34,005 nt of DNA. Source: Myxococcales bacterium (GTDB taxonomy: Bacteria > Myxococcota_A > Polyangia > Fen-1088). A model generated the notes under the pieces. The model was given only the letters and a program-made list of their open reading frames with translations. It did no database searches and was not told the DNA's origin. The position numbers and the translations under genes were made by a program. Where the stretch lies: positions 1-34,005 of the forward strand of contig JAGTJU010000012.1 of assembly GCA_022184915.1 (NCBI GenBank), given 5' to 3'. Shown here piece after piece: positions 19,267 through 26,479 of this stretch. Numbering within the stretch: position 1 is the stretch's first letter; each line of letters starts with the position of its first letter.

Positions 19267-20493
19267 ATGGCCGCCCTCGAAGGTAAACGGATCTTGCTCG
19301 GTGTCACCGGGGGCATCGCCGCCTACAAGGCGGCTGAGCTCTGTCGTCTGCTCGTCAAGGACGGCGCCCATGTGCGTGTGGTCATGACGGCCGCGGCCGA
19401 GGCCTTCGTCACCCCCATGACGATGCAGACCCTGTCCGGTCACAAGGTGGCCCGCCACCTGCTCGACGCCTCTGAAGAAGCGGAGGTAGGCCACATCCGT
19501 CTGGCCGACGAAGCCGACTTGGTGGTCGTCGCCCCCGCCACGGCCGACGCCATGGCGAGATTTGCTGGTGGCCTCGCCAACGATCTTTTGTCAACCGTCG
19601 TGCTGGCCAGCCGTGCCCCGGTGCTCCTGGCGCCCGCCATGAACGTGAACATGTGGGAAAATCTCCTGACTCAAGCCAACCTCGGCCGCTTGCTGGATAC
19701 GGGACGCTTCTTCACCGTGGGCCCCGAGAGCGGTCCCCTGGCCTGCGGCTGGATAGGCGCGGGCCGCATGATCGAGCCTGAGCTCATTCGCGACGCTGCC
19801 CGGGCGCACCTGACCGGAAGCCCCTCGCTCGCTGGAAAGCGCGTGGTGGTGACGGCCGGGCCTACGCACGAACCCGTCGACGACGTTCGTTTCCTGGGCA
19901 ACCGATCGTCGGGTAAAATGGGCTTCGCGCTCGCCGCCGTCGCGGCTGCCCGGGGCGCGCGGGTCACCCTGGTCGCCGGGCCCGTTCAGCTGCCCACGCC
20001 CGGGGGCGTGGAGGCGCGTATCGATGTCGAGACGGCTCTCGAGATGCATGAGGCCGTCATGCACGCCTCGGTGGACGTCGATGTCGTGGTGATGACCGCG
20101 GCTGTGGCCGATTTTCGACCGGTCGCGCAGGTACGGGGCAAGTTGTCTCGTCGGGAAGGGGTATCGACCTTGGAACTGACGCCAAACCCGGACATTTTGG
20201 CGGACCTCGGCAGGGCCCGCCAGGGGACCTCGAAGCCGGTGCTCGTGGGTTTTGCTGCCGAGGTGGCCGACACGGAAGAGACCTTGAGGCAAAGGGCGCG
20301 CGCCAAGCTGCAGGAGAAGCGCTGCGACGTGGTCATCGCAAACGACGTGAGCGGGACGGACATCGGCTTCGGCAGCGAAAACAACGCCGGCTGGATCGTC
20401 CGTGCCGAGGGGCCCGACATCGTCTTGCCCCGCTCCGCCAAGCGGCGCTTCGCCGAAGCGATCTGGGACCATCTCGCGCCCCTGATTGCTTGA
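19267..20493 (+). CDS. coaBC: Bifunctional phosphopantothenoylcysteine decarboxylase/phosphopantothenate-cysteine ligase
   Basis: This 408-residue fused enzyme (Dfp) carries out two successive steps of coenzyme A synthesis. The CoaC flavoprotein domain (1 to about 180) has GVTGGIAAYKAAEL, catalytic His76 in GHIRL, the PAMN motif (about 123-126) and Cys160 in GPLACG. The CoaB ligase domain (about 188-408) has TAGPTHEPVDDVRFLGNRSSGKMG, written here across residues 196-219, with Asn212, and AAVADFRP. The ATG at 19267 is preferred over an upstream GTG at 19252 because MAALEGKRILLGVTGG matches the family N terminus. Confidence 0.96.
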   Translation: MAALEGKRILLGVTGGIAAYKAAELCRLLVKDGAHVRVVMTAAAEAFVTPMTMQTLSGHKVARHLLDASEEAEVGHIRLADEADLVVVAPATADAMARFAGGLANDLLSTVVLASRAPVLLAPAMNVNMWENLLTQANLGRLLDTGRFFTVGPESGPLACGWIGAGRMIEPELIRDAARAHLTGSPSLAGKRVVVTAGPTHEPVDDVRFLGNRSSGKMGFALAAVAAARGARVTLVAGPVQLPTPGGVEARIDVETALEMHEAVMHASVDVDVVVMTAAVADFRPVAQVRGKLSRREGVSTLELTPNPDILADLGRARQGTSKPVLVGFAAEVADTEETLRQRARAKLQEKRCDVVIANDVSGTDIGFGSENNAGWIVRAEGPDIVLPRSAKRRFAEAIWDHLAPLIA

Positions 20494-20515
20494 ACCTCTG
20501 CGTTCAAGGCGTGCG

Positions 20516-20544
20516 TTTACACCTGGAGAACCTTCAGATAGTTT
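20516..20544 (+). promoter_or_regulatory. Sigma-70-type promoter giving a leaderless GTG start
   Basis: TTTACA (20516-20521), a 17-base spacer and TAGTTT (20539-20544) form a good promoter. The GTG at 20552 begins 7 bases after the -10, at the expected transcription start. There is no Shine-Dalgarno before it. Confidence 0.5.
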
Positions 20545-20551
20545 GGCGGTC

Positions 20552-21526
20552 GTGTCGACGCGTCGGGAACAGCTCCTCGAATACTACAGGCTCGAAGCGG
20601 GTCGGAGGCTCTTGCGGGCCGGCGACACGCTCGCCGCCCGTCAGTCCGGGCCGGTTTCCCCAGGCGCCGTGGCCATGTGGGAAGGAGAGGAGACCGACGA
20701 CTTTCATGGCACGCTCGCGGCGATCTGGCTCTGGTCCCGGGCCCAGCTGATCACCGGCGAGCCTCGCTTCGGTCGCCAGATAGGAGCCGCGTGGGCCTTT
20801 GTCGAGTCGGCGTGGGATCACTTCGTTCCTGACTCACTCAGCGCCGCCGCCAGTGATGAAGCGGCTTACGATTGCGCGATGGTCCTGCGTGCAGGGCTCG
20901 CGACGGCCGCGCTCACCCATAGCGGGGATTGGCGCCGCTACGGAGAGCGCGCGGCGAGGCTTTTGGCCTCTTACCTCGCCGACCTCGAAGATCTGAACGC
21001 CCGGGGCTTTGCCGATCCGGGTTTCCTTGCCTGGAACCTCGCGGATTTCGCGCGAGCGATGGCGGACCGTGGGCTGCTCTCGGCGGTGGCGCGGTTTGTC
21101 GACAGGTCCTTCAGCACGAAGCAGGCCCCCAACTTTGCTCACGAGCCGAGCGAGCCGGACGACCTGTTCGACTTTTCCTCCACCAACGCCACGGCCATGT
21201 TGGCGCTCATGGCCACGGAGGGCGAAACGCCGTTCGTCGGCAGCTGGCTGAGAGAGCGGGTGGCAGCCCATTTCCCTTCCGGCTTTCTCCCCCGGGCAAC
21301 TGACGAGACAGCCTGGAACGCCTGTGTGGCAGCAGCCGCGGGACGGGCCTTCGTCCTCTCTCACGACGAGCGGTTCTTGGCGAGCCACTCCCAGGTCCTG
21401 GCTGAGCTTGCCCGCCGGGCTGACGCCGCGGGGGGCGCGCCGGGACGGGGCCCCGGTCTTCCTGGCGATACCTTGGGCGCGTTCTATTACGGGATCGCCC
21501 TCGACGCGATGGTGGTGGGCAGATGA
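20552..21526 (+). CDS. Unknown all-helical cytoplasmic protein
   Basis: I do not recognise this 324-residue protein. No signal peptide or transmembrane segment is seen. It is built from repeated amphipathic helices of similar length (FHGTLAAIWLWSRAQLITGE, FGRQIGAAWAFVESAWDHF, DCAMVLRAGLATAALTHSG, GERAARLLASYLADLEDL). The pattern recalls an alpha/alpha-toroid fold as in glycosidases or terpenoid cyclases; this is a guess from pattern, without catalytic motifs. GTG 20552 is chosen because a promoter ends 7 bases before it; the upstream TTG at 20486 overlaps coaBC. The stop overlaps the uracil-DNA glycosylase start (ATGA), so the two are co-translated. Confidence 0.7.
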   Translation: MSTRREQLLEYYRLEAGRRLLRAGDTLAARQSGPVSPGAVAMWEGEETDDFHGTLAAIWLWSRAQLITGEPRFGRQIGAAWAFVESAWDHFVPDSLSAAASDEAAYDCAMVLRAGLATAALTHSGDWRRYGERAARLLASYLADLEDLNARGFADPGFLAWNLADFARAMADRGLLSAVARFVDRSFSTKQAPNFAHEPSEPDDLFDFSSTNATAMLALMATEGETPFVGSWLRERVAAHFPSGFLPRATDETAWNACVAAAAGRAFVLSHDERFLASHSQVLAELARRADAAGGAPGRGPGLPGDTLGAFYYGIALDAMVVGR

Positions 21527-22419
21527 GCACCGAAGAACGCCCCTCGGCCGAGCTCGACGAGGATCCTCGGGAGGCCCTTGGAAGACTGGCGGCGCAGTTT
21601 CGTACCCGCCTCGCCTGGTCGGCGCGCTGGGGGGCTTTGGGCGTTCCGCCCGGCCGAAGCCCCGTCCAGCGCCCCTCGGCCGTCGAAAAGCCGGCCGTCA
21701 TGGACTCCGCCGCGGCGGCCATAGGGATCGAGCCGGAGCCGATCTCTCGTGAAGAGATCTTGGACACGCCCGCGGGCCGCATCGACCCGGGAGGCGAGGG
21801 GGCCTGCGTGGGCCAGGGGCAGGGGCAGGGGCAGGGGCACGAAGCCCTACGGGTCGTGCAAGAGGTCCTTGGGGAGTGCACCCGCTGTGGGCTTTCGCAA
21901 GGTCGGAAGAACTTGGTGTTCGGGGTGGGGAACCCCGAGGCCGACCTGGTCTTCGTGGGAGAGGCGCCCGGGGCCGAGGAAGATGTGAGAGGTGAACCCT
22001 TCGTGGGCGCCGCGGGCCAGCTGCTCACCAAAATGATCGAAGCCATGGGCTACTCGCGGGAGACGGTCTACATCTGCAACGTCATCAAGTGTCGACCGCC
22101 AGGCAACCGCAACCCCGAGCCGGACGAGGTGGCCGCCTGCGAGCCGTTCCTCAAACAGCAGCTGGCGGCGCTCAATCCGCGCGTCATCGTCGCGCTCGGC
22201 AAGTTTGCCGCGCACTGCCTGCTGCACACGGACACGCCAATCACGCGGTTGCGGGGAACCTGGGGTACCTACGAAGGAAGGAGGACCATGCCCACCTTCC
22301 ACCCCGCCTATCTCTTGCGGAATCCCGACGGCAAACGCCTGGTCTGGCAGGACCTGAAAGCGGTGATGGCCGCGCTGCGGGACATGGGCATCGAGCCGCC
22401 TCATCCACCTCGTGCGTGA
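21523..22419 (+). CDS. Family 4 uracil-DNA glycosylase (iron-sulfur type)
   Basis: This 298-residue DNA repair enzyme removes uracil from DNA. The catalytic domain occupies about residues 107-290: motif 1 GEAPGAEEDVRGEPFVGAAG, with the family 4 GEAPG-E form, and motif 2 HPAYLL. Four cysteines for a [4Fe-4S] cluster are visible: CTRC (about 118 and 121), the Cys in NVIKCRPPGNRNP, and the Cys in ACEPFL. A poorly conserved ~105-residue N-terminal extension ends in a Gly-Gln repeat coded by a hexanucleotide tandem repeat. ATG overlaps the previous stop. Confidence 0.94.
   Translation: MSTEERPSAELDEDPREALGRLAAQFRTRLAWSARWGALGVPPGRSPVQRPSAVEKPAVMDSAAAAIGIEPEPISREEILDTPAGRIDPGGEGACVGQGQGQGQGHEALRVVQEVLGECTRCGLSQGRKNLVFGVGNPEADLVFVGEAPGAEEDVRGEPFVGAAGQLLTKMIEAMGYSRETVYICNVIKCRPPGNRNPEPDEVAACEPFLKQQLAALNPRVIVALGKFAAHCLLHTDTPITRLRGTWGTYEGRRTMPTFHPAYLLRNPDGKRLVWQDLKAVMAALRDMGIEPPHPPRA
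21811..21840 (+). repeat. Hexanucleotide tandem repeat inside the uracil-DNA glycosylase gene
   Basis: Five 6-base units, GGCCAG then three exact GGGCAG and a final GGGCAC, encode [11 protein letters not shown] Gly-Gln just before the catalytic domain. Copy-number change would stay in frame and alter only linker length. Confidence 0.85.
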
Positions 22420-22476
22420 ACGCGCGAACTCAAGTCGAAGCGAGCCTCTGCCGAATTCCCCTGTTGGCTTTCGCTC

Positions 22477-23199
22477 ATGCGCATCGACGTCGCTTCGTCC
22501 TCGCCGCTGGCTGCCTCCGGCCCTCTTCGCCGTGCGCGCGCCGAGCGTGCGCCCGCCGCCGTCGAACCCCGGAGTTCCGGCGAAGCGGGCGTCATCGTGG
22601 AGCTTTCTGAACGCGCCCAGGCGGCGCGGGCCGAGGCGGGACGCGACGGCGGCCGGCCGTCACCTGGCGCGAAGAAAGAGGGCGAAGGTTCGTCTTCGGG
22701 TTCCGAGGCGCGAGGGGCGGGAGGCAAACCGCTCGAGGCCGAGGAGAAGGCCGAGGTGCAACGTTTGGCGGCGCGAGATGCCGAAGTACGGGCCCACGAG
22801 GCCGCGCACGCCGCCGCCGCTGGAGGGCTTGGGGGAGGTCCCTCGTACAGCTACGAACAGGGGCCCGACGGTAAGCGCTATGCGGTCGAGGGCGAGGTTC
22901 AAGTTCAGGTGGAAAAGGGGCGCACCCCCGAGGAGACCATCCGGAACGCCCAAACCGTTCGCGCCGCCGCGCTCGCACCGGCTCAGCCCTCGAGCCAAGA
23001 CCGCGCCGTGGCTGCGGACGCGGCGGCCCTCGAAGCCGAGGCACGCCAGGAACTCGCGGAGGCGCAGAAGGCAGCCCCGGAGGGCCTTCTTCTCAACACC
23101 CTCGATACGGAGCGGCGGGCCAGCAACGGAGGGCGCGATCATGCCCACGAGGAGGGGTGCGGGTTCTGTTCGCGGGCGGCGTCCCGCTACGCGGCCTGA
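22477..23199 (+). CDS. SprA-related putative metalloprotease (CJM1_0395-like)
   Basis: This 240-residue protein matches the SprA-related/CJM1_0395 putative metalloprotease family. The signature is HEAAH (107-111, an HExxH zinc motif) in RDAEVRAHEAAHAAAAGG, then SYSYEQGPDGKRYAVEGEV and RTPEETIRNAQTVRAAALAP. Residues 1-95 are low-complexity, rich in Ala, Arg, Ser and Gly. A short C-terminal CGFC pair follows. No signal peptide is visible, so it may be cytoplasmic or use an unusual route. Proteolytic activity of the family is, to my knowledge, not well established. It is convergent with another HExxH gene 29 bases away. Confidence 0.85.
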   Translation: MRIDVASSSPLAASGPLRRARAERAPAAVEPRSSGEAGVIVELSERAQAARAEAGRDGGRPSPGAKKEGEGSSSGSEARGAGGKPLEAEEKAEVQRLAARDAEVRAHEAAHAAAAGGLGGGPSYSYEQGPDGKRYAVEGEVQVQVEKGRTPEETIRNAQTVRAAALAPAQPSSQDRAVAADAAALEAEARQELAEAQKAAPEGLLLNTLDTERRASNGGRDHAHEEGCGFCSRAASRYAA

Positions 23200-23228
23200 A
23201 GACCAGCGCGGCGTGACGTCCGTTGGTG

Positions 23229-23822
23229 TCAGGGCCGTCGAGGCGCGATTGCCGCCCGCATGCGGGGCCAGTCCGCCACCCACACGGGGCCACGCTTGCG
23301 CCAAAGCAGCGGCATGCGCGCTTCGGCGGGCGTCCCGAGACACAGATGGTAAAGCGCATCCACCCGCGCGTAGAAGCCCCGGGTGTGCGGGGTGTCTGCC
23401 AGCCCGAGATGAACCAGGTCCAGGTGGTGACAGAATTCGTGGACCAAGGTGTTCAGGAGCCCGCGGTGGCTGGTCACCTTCCCCAGGATGGCTGTCCGCA
23501 TCCACACCCGGATCTTCTCCGTCGAGGGCGTGTAGTCTCCGAAGAGCTCGTAACTGAAGTGTCCCTCGAGGACGTGATGCGGTCGCACGCCGAGGACCGA
23601 GAGCCCCGGCGCCCGCACGGCATAGAACGACGCAAGATGTTCGAGCAGGGCCAGCCCCGCTTTGCGGACGGGCGGCGCCTTGCCGCCGCCGAGTGCCTCT
23701 TTCAAGGTCGCGCAGAGCCTTTGCAGCGGCTCTCCGGCCGGAAGGTCAAACGTGGTGAGCGCGTCGCTCTTCGCGAACACCACGCGCTCCTCCGCGGCGG
23801 GCGGTAGGGGATCCGTCACCAC
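23229..23822 (-). CDS. HExxH-containing putative metallopeptidase
   Basis: This ~197-residue protein contains LVHEFCHHLD, an HExxH zinc-binding motif near residues 128-132. A third histidine follows in ADTPHTRGFYARV, about 15 residues on, a spacing reminiscent of SprT-like or related minimal metallopeptidases. I cannot name the family with confidence. No signal peptide is seen. Start: GTG at 23822 lies exactly 6 bases after a TATACT box, with a second GTG at 23819; the longer ATG reading from 23873 would run through this promoter. It is divergent from the barrel-like lipoprotein gene and convergent with the SprA-related gene. Confidence 0.78.
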   Translation of the reverse strand: MVTDPLPPAAEERVVFAKSDALTTFDLPAGEPLQRLCATLKEALGGGKAPPVRKAGLALLEHLASFYAVRAPGLSVLGVRPHHVLEGHFSYELFGDYTPSTEKIRVWMRTAILGKVTSHRGLLNTLVHEFCHHLDLVHLGLADTPHTRGFYARVDALYHLCLGTPAEARMPLLWRKRGPVWVADWPRMRAAIAPRRP

Positions 23823-23828
23823 GGGGCG

Positions 23829-23834
23829 AGTATA
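23829..23834 (-). promoter_or_regulatory. -10 box TATACT six bases before the HExxH gene
   Basis: On the minus strand TATACT matches the -10 consensus at five of six positions. It is followed by CGCCCC and GTG, a leaderless layout. Confidence 0.45.
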
Positions 23835-23860
23835 CGAGGCCCGACGCGTCTGACGTGTGA

Positions 23861-23894
23861 CGCCTGCCCGCAAATCGCGCCTGCCCGCAAATCG
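23861..23894 (+). repeat. 17-base exact tandem duplication between divergent genes
   Basis: CGCCTGCCCGCAAATCG occurs twice head-to-tail with no mismatch, ending 15 bases before the ATG of the lipoprotein gene and beginning 38 bases upstream of the HExxH gene start. It may be a doubled operator or a replication-slippage duplication. Confidence 0.8.
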
Positions 23895-23909
23895 CGATAG
23901 AAAGCGGGC

Positions 23910-24827
23910 ATGGCAGCCGACGAGACGTCCCGAGGCGCGTGTACCGAGATTGAGCTCAGCCCTGGCCCGGATCTGCGGCGGCGCCCCGTCCTCGCCTTTC
24001 TGCTTGGATCCCTCGCCTGCAGCTCCTCCTGCGCCACGTCTCTATCCAGCTTTCAGCCCGCCCACGTTGCGCCCAAAGGGCACCTTCAGGCCGAGATGGG
24101 GGCCGACCTGTCGCTCCCGACGGGAGGCATCCTCGACACCATCGACGTGGGTCGGCGCCTCGCCACCCAGGCGACCCAGCGGCCCCTGACGGAAGCCGAA
24201 CAGCTGGCGGTGATCGACGCCGGCCTCAACCTGGCCTTGAACCCTCCGGCGCTCATTCAACACTTCGCCCTGGCTTACGGTGCAGGAACGAACGTCGAGA
24301 TCGCGCTGCGCTACGCGGGCGGTGGGTACCGCCTCGGGGGCCGATATCAGCTATGGACGCAGGAGGAGGACGGCCGGGGCTGGGATCTCTCCCTGGGCCT
24401 CGGCGTGGCTCGCCAAAGCTTTTCGTTTCGCGTGGGCAACGTGCTCGACATCGTCCGTATCGACGACTTCGTGCGCTGGACCGTGGACGTGCCCATCACC
24501 TTCGGCAAGCGCGCGTCCTGGTATCGCCTGTGGGGAGGGCCGCGGTTGTTGTTCGCCACGGCCAGTACGTCACTCCGGCTGGATCTTCCGGCGGCGGGGG
24601 GCCTCGCAGCGCAGACGGTGTTCGCCTCCGCCGAGGCCTCCGGCGTTTACTTCGGAGGCCAGGCCGGGGTGGCCTTGGGTTACGAGTGGGTATATCTGGG
24701 GTTCGAGTTGAACCTGGTTCAATACGCCGGACGCGCTGACCTGGTTGCGCCGAGTTTGGGCGACCGAAGCGTGGACCTCGGTACCTTCATTGTTTACCCC
24801 GGCTTTGCGCTCATGGGCGAGTTCTGA
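23910..24827 (+). CDS. Putative lipoprotein, outer-membrane-barrel-like (unknown function)
   Basis: This 305-residue protein is of unknown function. A long N-terminal region (~24 residues) precedes RRRPVLAFLLGSLAC, a signal-like core with possible lipidation at Cys37. After FQPAHVAPKGHLQAEMGADL there is a helical stretch, then repeated beta-strand-like segments (NVEIALRYAGGGYRLGGRYQ, WDLSLGLGVARQSFSFRVG, GYEWVYLGFELNLVQY). It ends FALMGEF with a terminal Phe, as in many outer-membrane barrels. The ATG at 23910 has a weak GAAAG upstream; no closer in-frame start gives a shorter signal sequence. It stands alone. Confidence 0.75.
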   Translation: MAADETSRGACTEIELSPGPDLRRRPVLAFLLGSLACSSSCATSLSSFQPAHVAPKGHLQAEMGADLSLPTGGILDTIDVGRRLATQATQRPLTEAEQLAVIDAGLNLALNPPALIQHFALAYGAGTNVEIALRYAGGGYRLGGRYQLWTQEEDGRGWDLSLGLGVARQSFSFRVGNVLDIVRIDDFVRWTVDVPITFGKRASWYRLWGGPRLLFATASTSLRLDLPAAGGLAAQTVFASAEASGVYFGGQAGVALGYEWVYLGFELNLVQYAGRADLVAPSLGDRSVDLGTFIVYPGFALMGEF

Positions 24828-24882
24828 GCGCGTCTCCGCGCGGGGAGCCATTTGCCCTTCCCACAGGGCGTCCCCGACGTCG

Positions 24883-24911
24883 TTGACACTGTGGATCGGC
24901 AGGGTTAGCTT
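24883..24911 (+). promoter_or_regulatory. Candidate promoter of the bactofilin cluster
   Basis: A perfect -35 TTGACA (24883-24888), 17-base spacer and TAGCTT (24906-24911) would start transcription at about 24918. This leaves a ~90-base leader that can fold: GGCACG (24923-24928) pairs with CGTGCC (24965-24970), enclosing a GGCC-TTCG-GGCC hairpin. The leader then reaches AGCAGGA before the ATG at 25008. Confidence 0.4.
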
Positions 24912-25007
24912 GCGTCCGGGCTGGCACGGCCTTCGGGCCTTGTCATCGCGTACGCCGGCCCGGGCGTGCCCCGCACACGGACGCAAGAAGGACGAAAGCA
25001 GGATTTC

Positions 25008-25361
25008 ATGGCCGCAAAAGAGCCCTGTCACATTGGAAGCAGCATCACTGTCACTGGCCAGATCTCCGGCAACCAGGACTTGGTCGTCGAAGGGCGCGTC
25101 GAAGGGCGCGTGGGACTCGACAGCAAGCTCTTCGTGGAAGAGTCGGGCGCCGTCGAGGCTGACGTCGACGTGATCGAAGCCGACATCCGCGGGGCGCTCA
25201 AGGGCGAAGTCGTCGCCCGCAAGGTGGCCACGTTGCACCCCAGTGCCCGCGTGGTGGGGGTCATCCGGGCTCCTCAGATCGTGGTGGCTGAAGGGGCTCA
25301 GTTTTCCGGCACGGTGGAAATGGACGTCGAGCTCCCCCCCGAGCTGACGGCGGGGGCGTGA
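25008..25361 (+). CDS. Bactofilin (first of three)
   Basis: This 117-residue bactofilin (DUF583) polymerises into non-polar cytoskeletal filaments through a right-handed beta-helix. The repeat pattern of [11 protein letters not shown] hydrophobic and glycine turns is clear: IGSSITVTGQISGNQDLVVE, then GRVEGRVGLDSKLFVEESG and VIRAPQIVVAEGAQFSGTVE. Short unstructured ends flank the core. The ATG at 25008 follows AGGA at 4 bases. It is followed by two more bactofilin genes on the same strand. The arrangement resembles bacN-bacO-bacP of Myxococcus xanthus, whose products scaffold the ParABS segregation system; par genes are not in this window. Confidence 0.95.
   Translation: MAAKEPCHIGSSITVTGQISGNQDLVVEGRVEGRVGLDSKLFVEESGAVEADVDVIEADIRGALKGEVVARKVATLHPSARVVGVIRAPQIVVAEGAQFSGTVEMDVELPPELTAGA
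25086..25109 (+). repeat. 12-base tandem repeat within the first bactofilin gene
   Basis: GTCGAAGGGCGC occurs twice in a row and encodes Val-Glu-Gly-Arg twice, part of the beta-helix turn repeat. Confidence 0.7.
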
Positions 25362-25405
25362 GGCGCGCGAAGCGGCCTCAGCAGACGGTCTAAGGTTCAT
25401 CTCTC

Positions 25406-25750
25406 ATGGCGAAACAAGATAAGGACGGCAGATCCATGGCGAACACGGTCATCGGCACCAACATCACGATCGAAGGTGAAATCCGCGGCGAGGAATCGCT
25501 CACGATTCTCGGCACGGTGAAGGGGAAGGTGGCTGTGGCCCAGGGCATCGTCATCGAGTCCGGCGCCACCGTGGAAGCCGACCTCGAGGCCCAGGCGGTC
25601 ACCGTCGGCGGCAAGCTCACGGGAAACGTGGTGGCGCGCGAACGCCTCGAAGTGCGTCCTGAAGGACGCATGGTGGGCGACGCTCGCGCGGCGCGCATCA
25701 TGATCGCCGACGGTGCCTCGTTCAAGGGCAACGTCGACATGGACGTTTGA
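25406..25750 (+). CDS. Bactofilin (second of three)
   Basis: This 114-residue bactofilin has a short N-terminal tail and the DUF583 beta-helix (TVIGTNITIEGEIRGEESLT, ILGTVKGKVAVAQGIVIESG, RIMIADGASFKGNVDMDV). It has almost no C-terminal extension, so it is the minimal type. ATG 25406 is used, with AAGG 10 bases before it; ATG 25436 (MANTVIG) is a possible shorter start. The stop is adjacent to the third bactofilin, whose Shine-Dalgarno lies at the stop. Confidence 0.95.
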   Translation: MAKQDKDGRSMANTVIGTNITIEGEIRGEESLTILGTVKGKVAVAQGIVIESGATVEADLEAQAVTVGGKLTGNVVARERLEVRPEGRMVGDARAARIMIADGASFKGNVDMDV

Positions 25751-25758
25751 GGTCGCGC

Positions 25759-26322
25759 ATGGTCACGAAGCACACAGTCATCGGGCAGGGGGCCCACGTC
25801 GTCGGCGAGGTGCGCGGCGACGACTCCCTCGTCGTTCAGGGTAGGGTCGACGGTCGTATCCACATCAGCGAAGACCTGAGCGTCGAGCCGGGCGCGATCC
25901 TCCAAGCCGACGTCGAGGCCCGGAACGTTACGGTCTCGGGGGTCGTGGTCGGGGGCATCACCGCCAGCTCGTTGGTGCGGCTCACGCCGAAGGCGCGTGT
26001 GGTCGGAAACATCTCGGCGCCGAAGGTGGCGATCGAAGCGGGCGCGGCTTACCGCGGACGGATCGAAATGGGACCCGTGGATCTCGCGCGAGCCGCCTCC
26101 GCTACGGCCCGCAGCGAAAAGGTGAGCATCAGCTCTGCCCCCGCGGCGGCGAAGGCGCCTCCTCGGCTCGCGCCACCGTCACGTGTGGCCGCCGTGACGC
26201 CTGCGCCGGCACCCCAGGCTCGGCCCGCACCACCCCGAGCTGCCGCGCCGGCACCCCGGGCCACCACGGCGGCGGCCCAGACGCCCTCGTGGGCTCGCAA
26301 AAAAGCCGTCAAGCGTCGCTGA
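25759..26322 (+). CDS. Bactofilin with long Ala/Pro-rich basic C-terminal tail (third of three)
   Basis: This 187-residue protein has a bactofilin core in residues 1 to about 105 ([58 protein letters not shown]). A ~75-residue disordered tail follows, rich in Ala, Pro and Arg and ending in KKAVKRR. Tails of this kind in bactofilins such as BacP of Myxococcus recruit partner proteins. ATG 25759 is chosen because GAGGT lies 5 bases upstream; the TTG at 25747 overlaps the previous stop. It is the last of the three-gene unit. Confidence 0.93.
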   Translation: MVTKHTVIGQGAHVVGEVRGDDSLVVQGRVDGRIHISEDLSVEPGAILQADVEARNVTVSGVVVGGITASSLVRLTPKARVVGNISAPKVAIEAGAAYRGRIEMGPVDLARAASATARSEKVSISSAPAAAKAPPRLAPPSRVAAVTPAPAPQARPAPPRAAAPAPRATTAAAQTPSWARKKAVKRR

Positions 26323-26460
26323 CGGGCGCACGCCAGGCCCTTGCCCGAGCGTCTCCGTTCGGCGAGGGCCGTGCCTTATCTGGCGGGGGCTGAACGGCCT
26401 GAGGTATCGAGCCGGGCGCGGCGATTCTTCGAAGATCCCCCGGCAGCGCCCATGGGCCTG

Positions 26461-26469
26461 TGCTACTTT
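26461..26469 (+). promoter_or_regulatory. Extended -10 promoter before purF
   Basis: TGCTACTTT is an extended -10 (TGnTAnnnT) ending 10 bases before the purF ATG. No Shine-Dalgarno lies between, and the -35 region is poor. Predicted leader is only a few bases. Confidence 0.35.
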
Positions 26470-26479
26470 CGGCCCGCGC

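Noticed and set aside
25086-25109. Short tandem repeats considered as a CRISPR-like array
   Set aside because: Only two units with no spacers, inside a coding sequence and explained by the bactofilin repeat structure. No CRISPR array is seen in the window.
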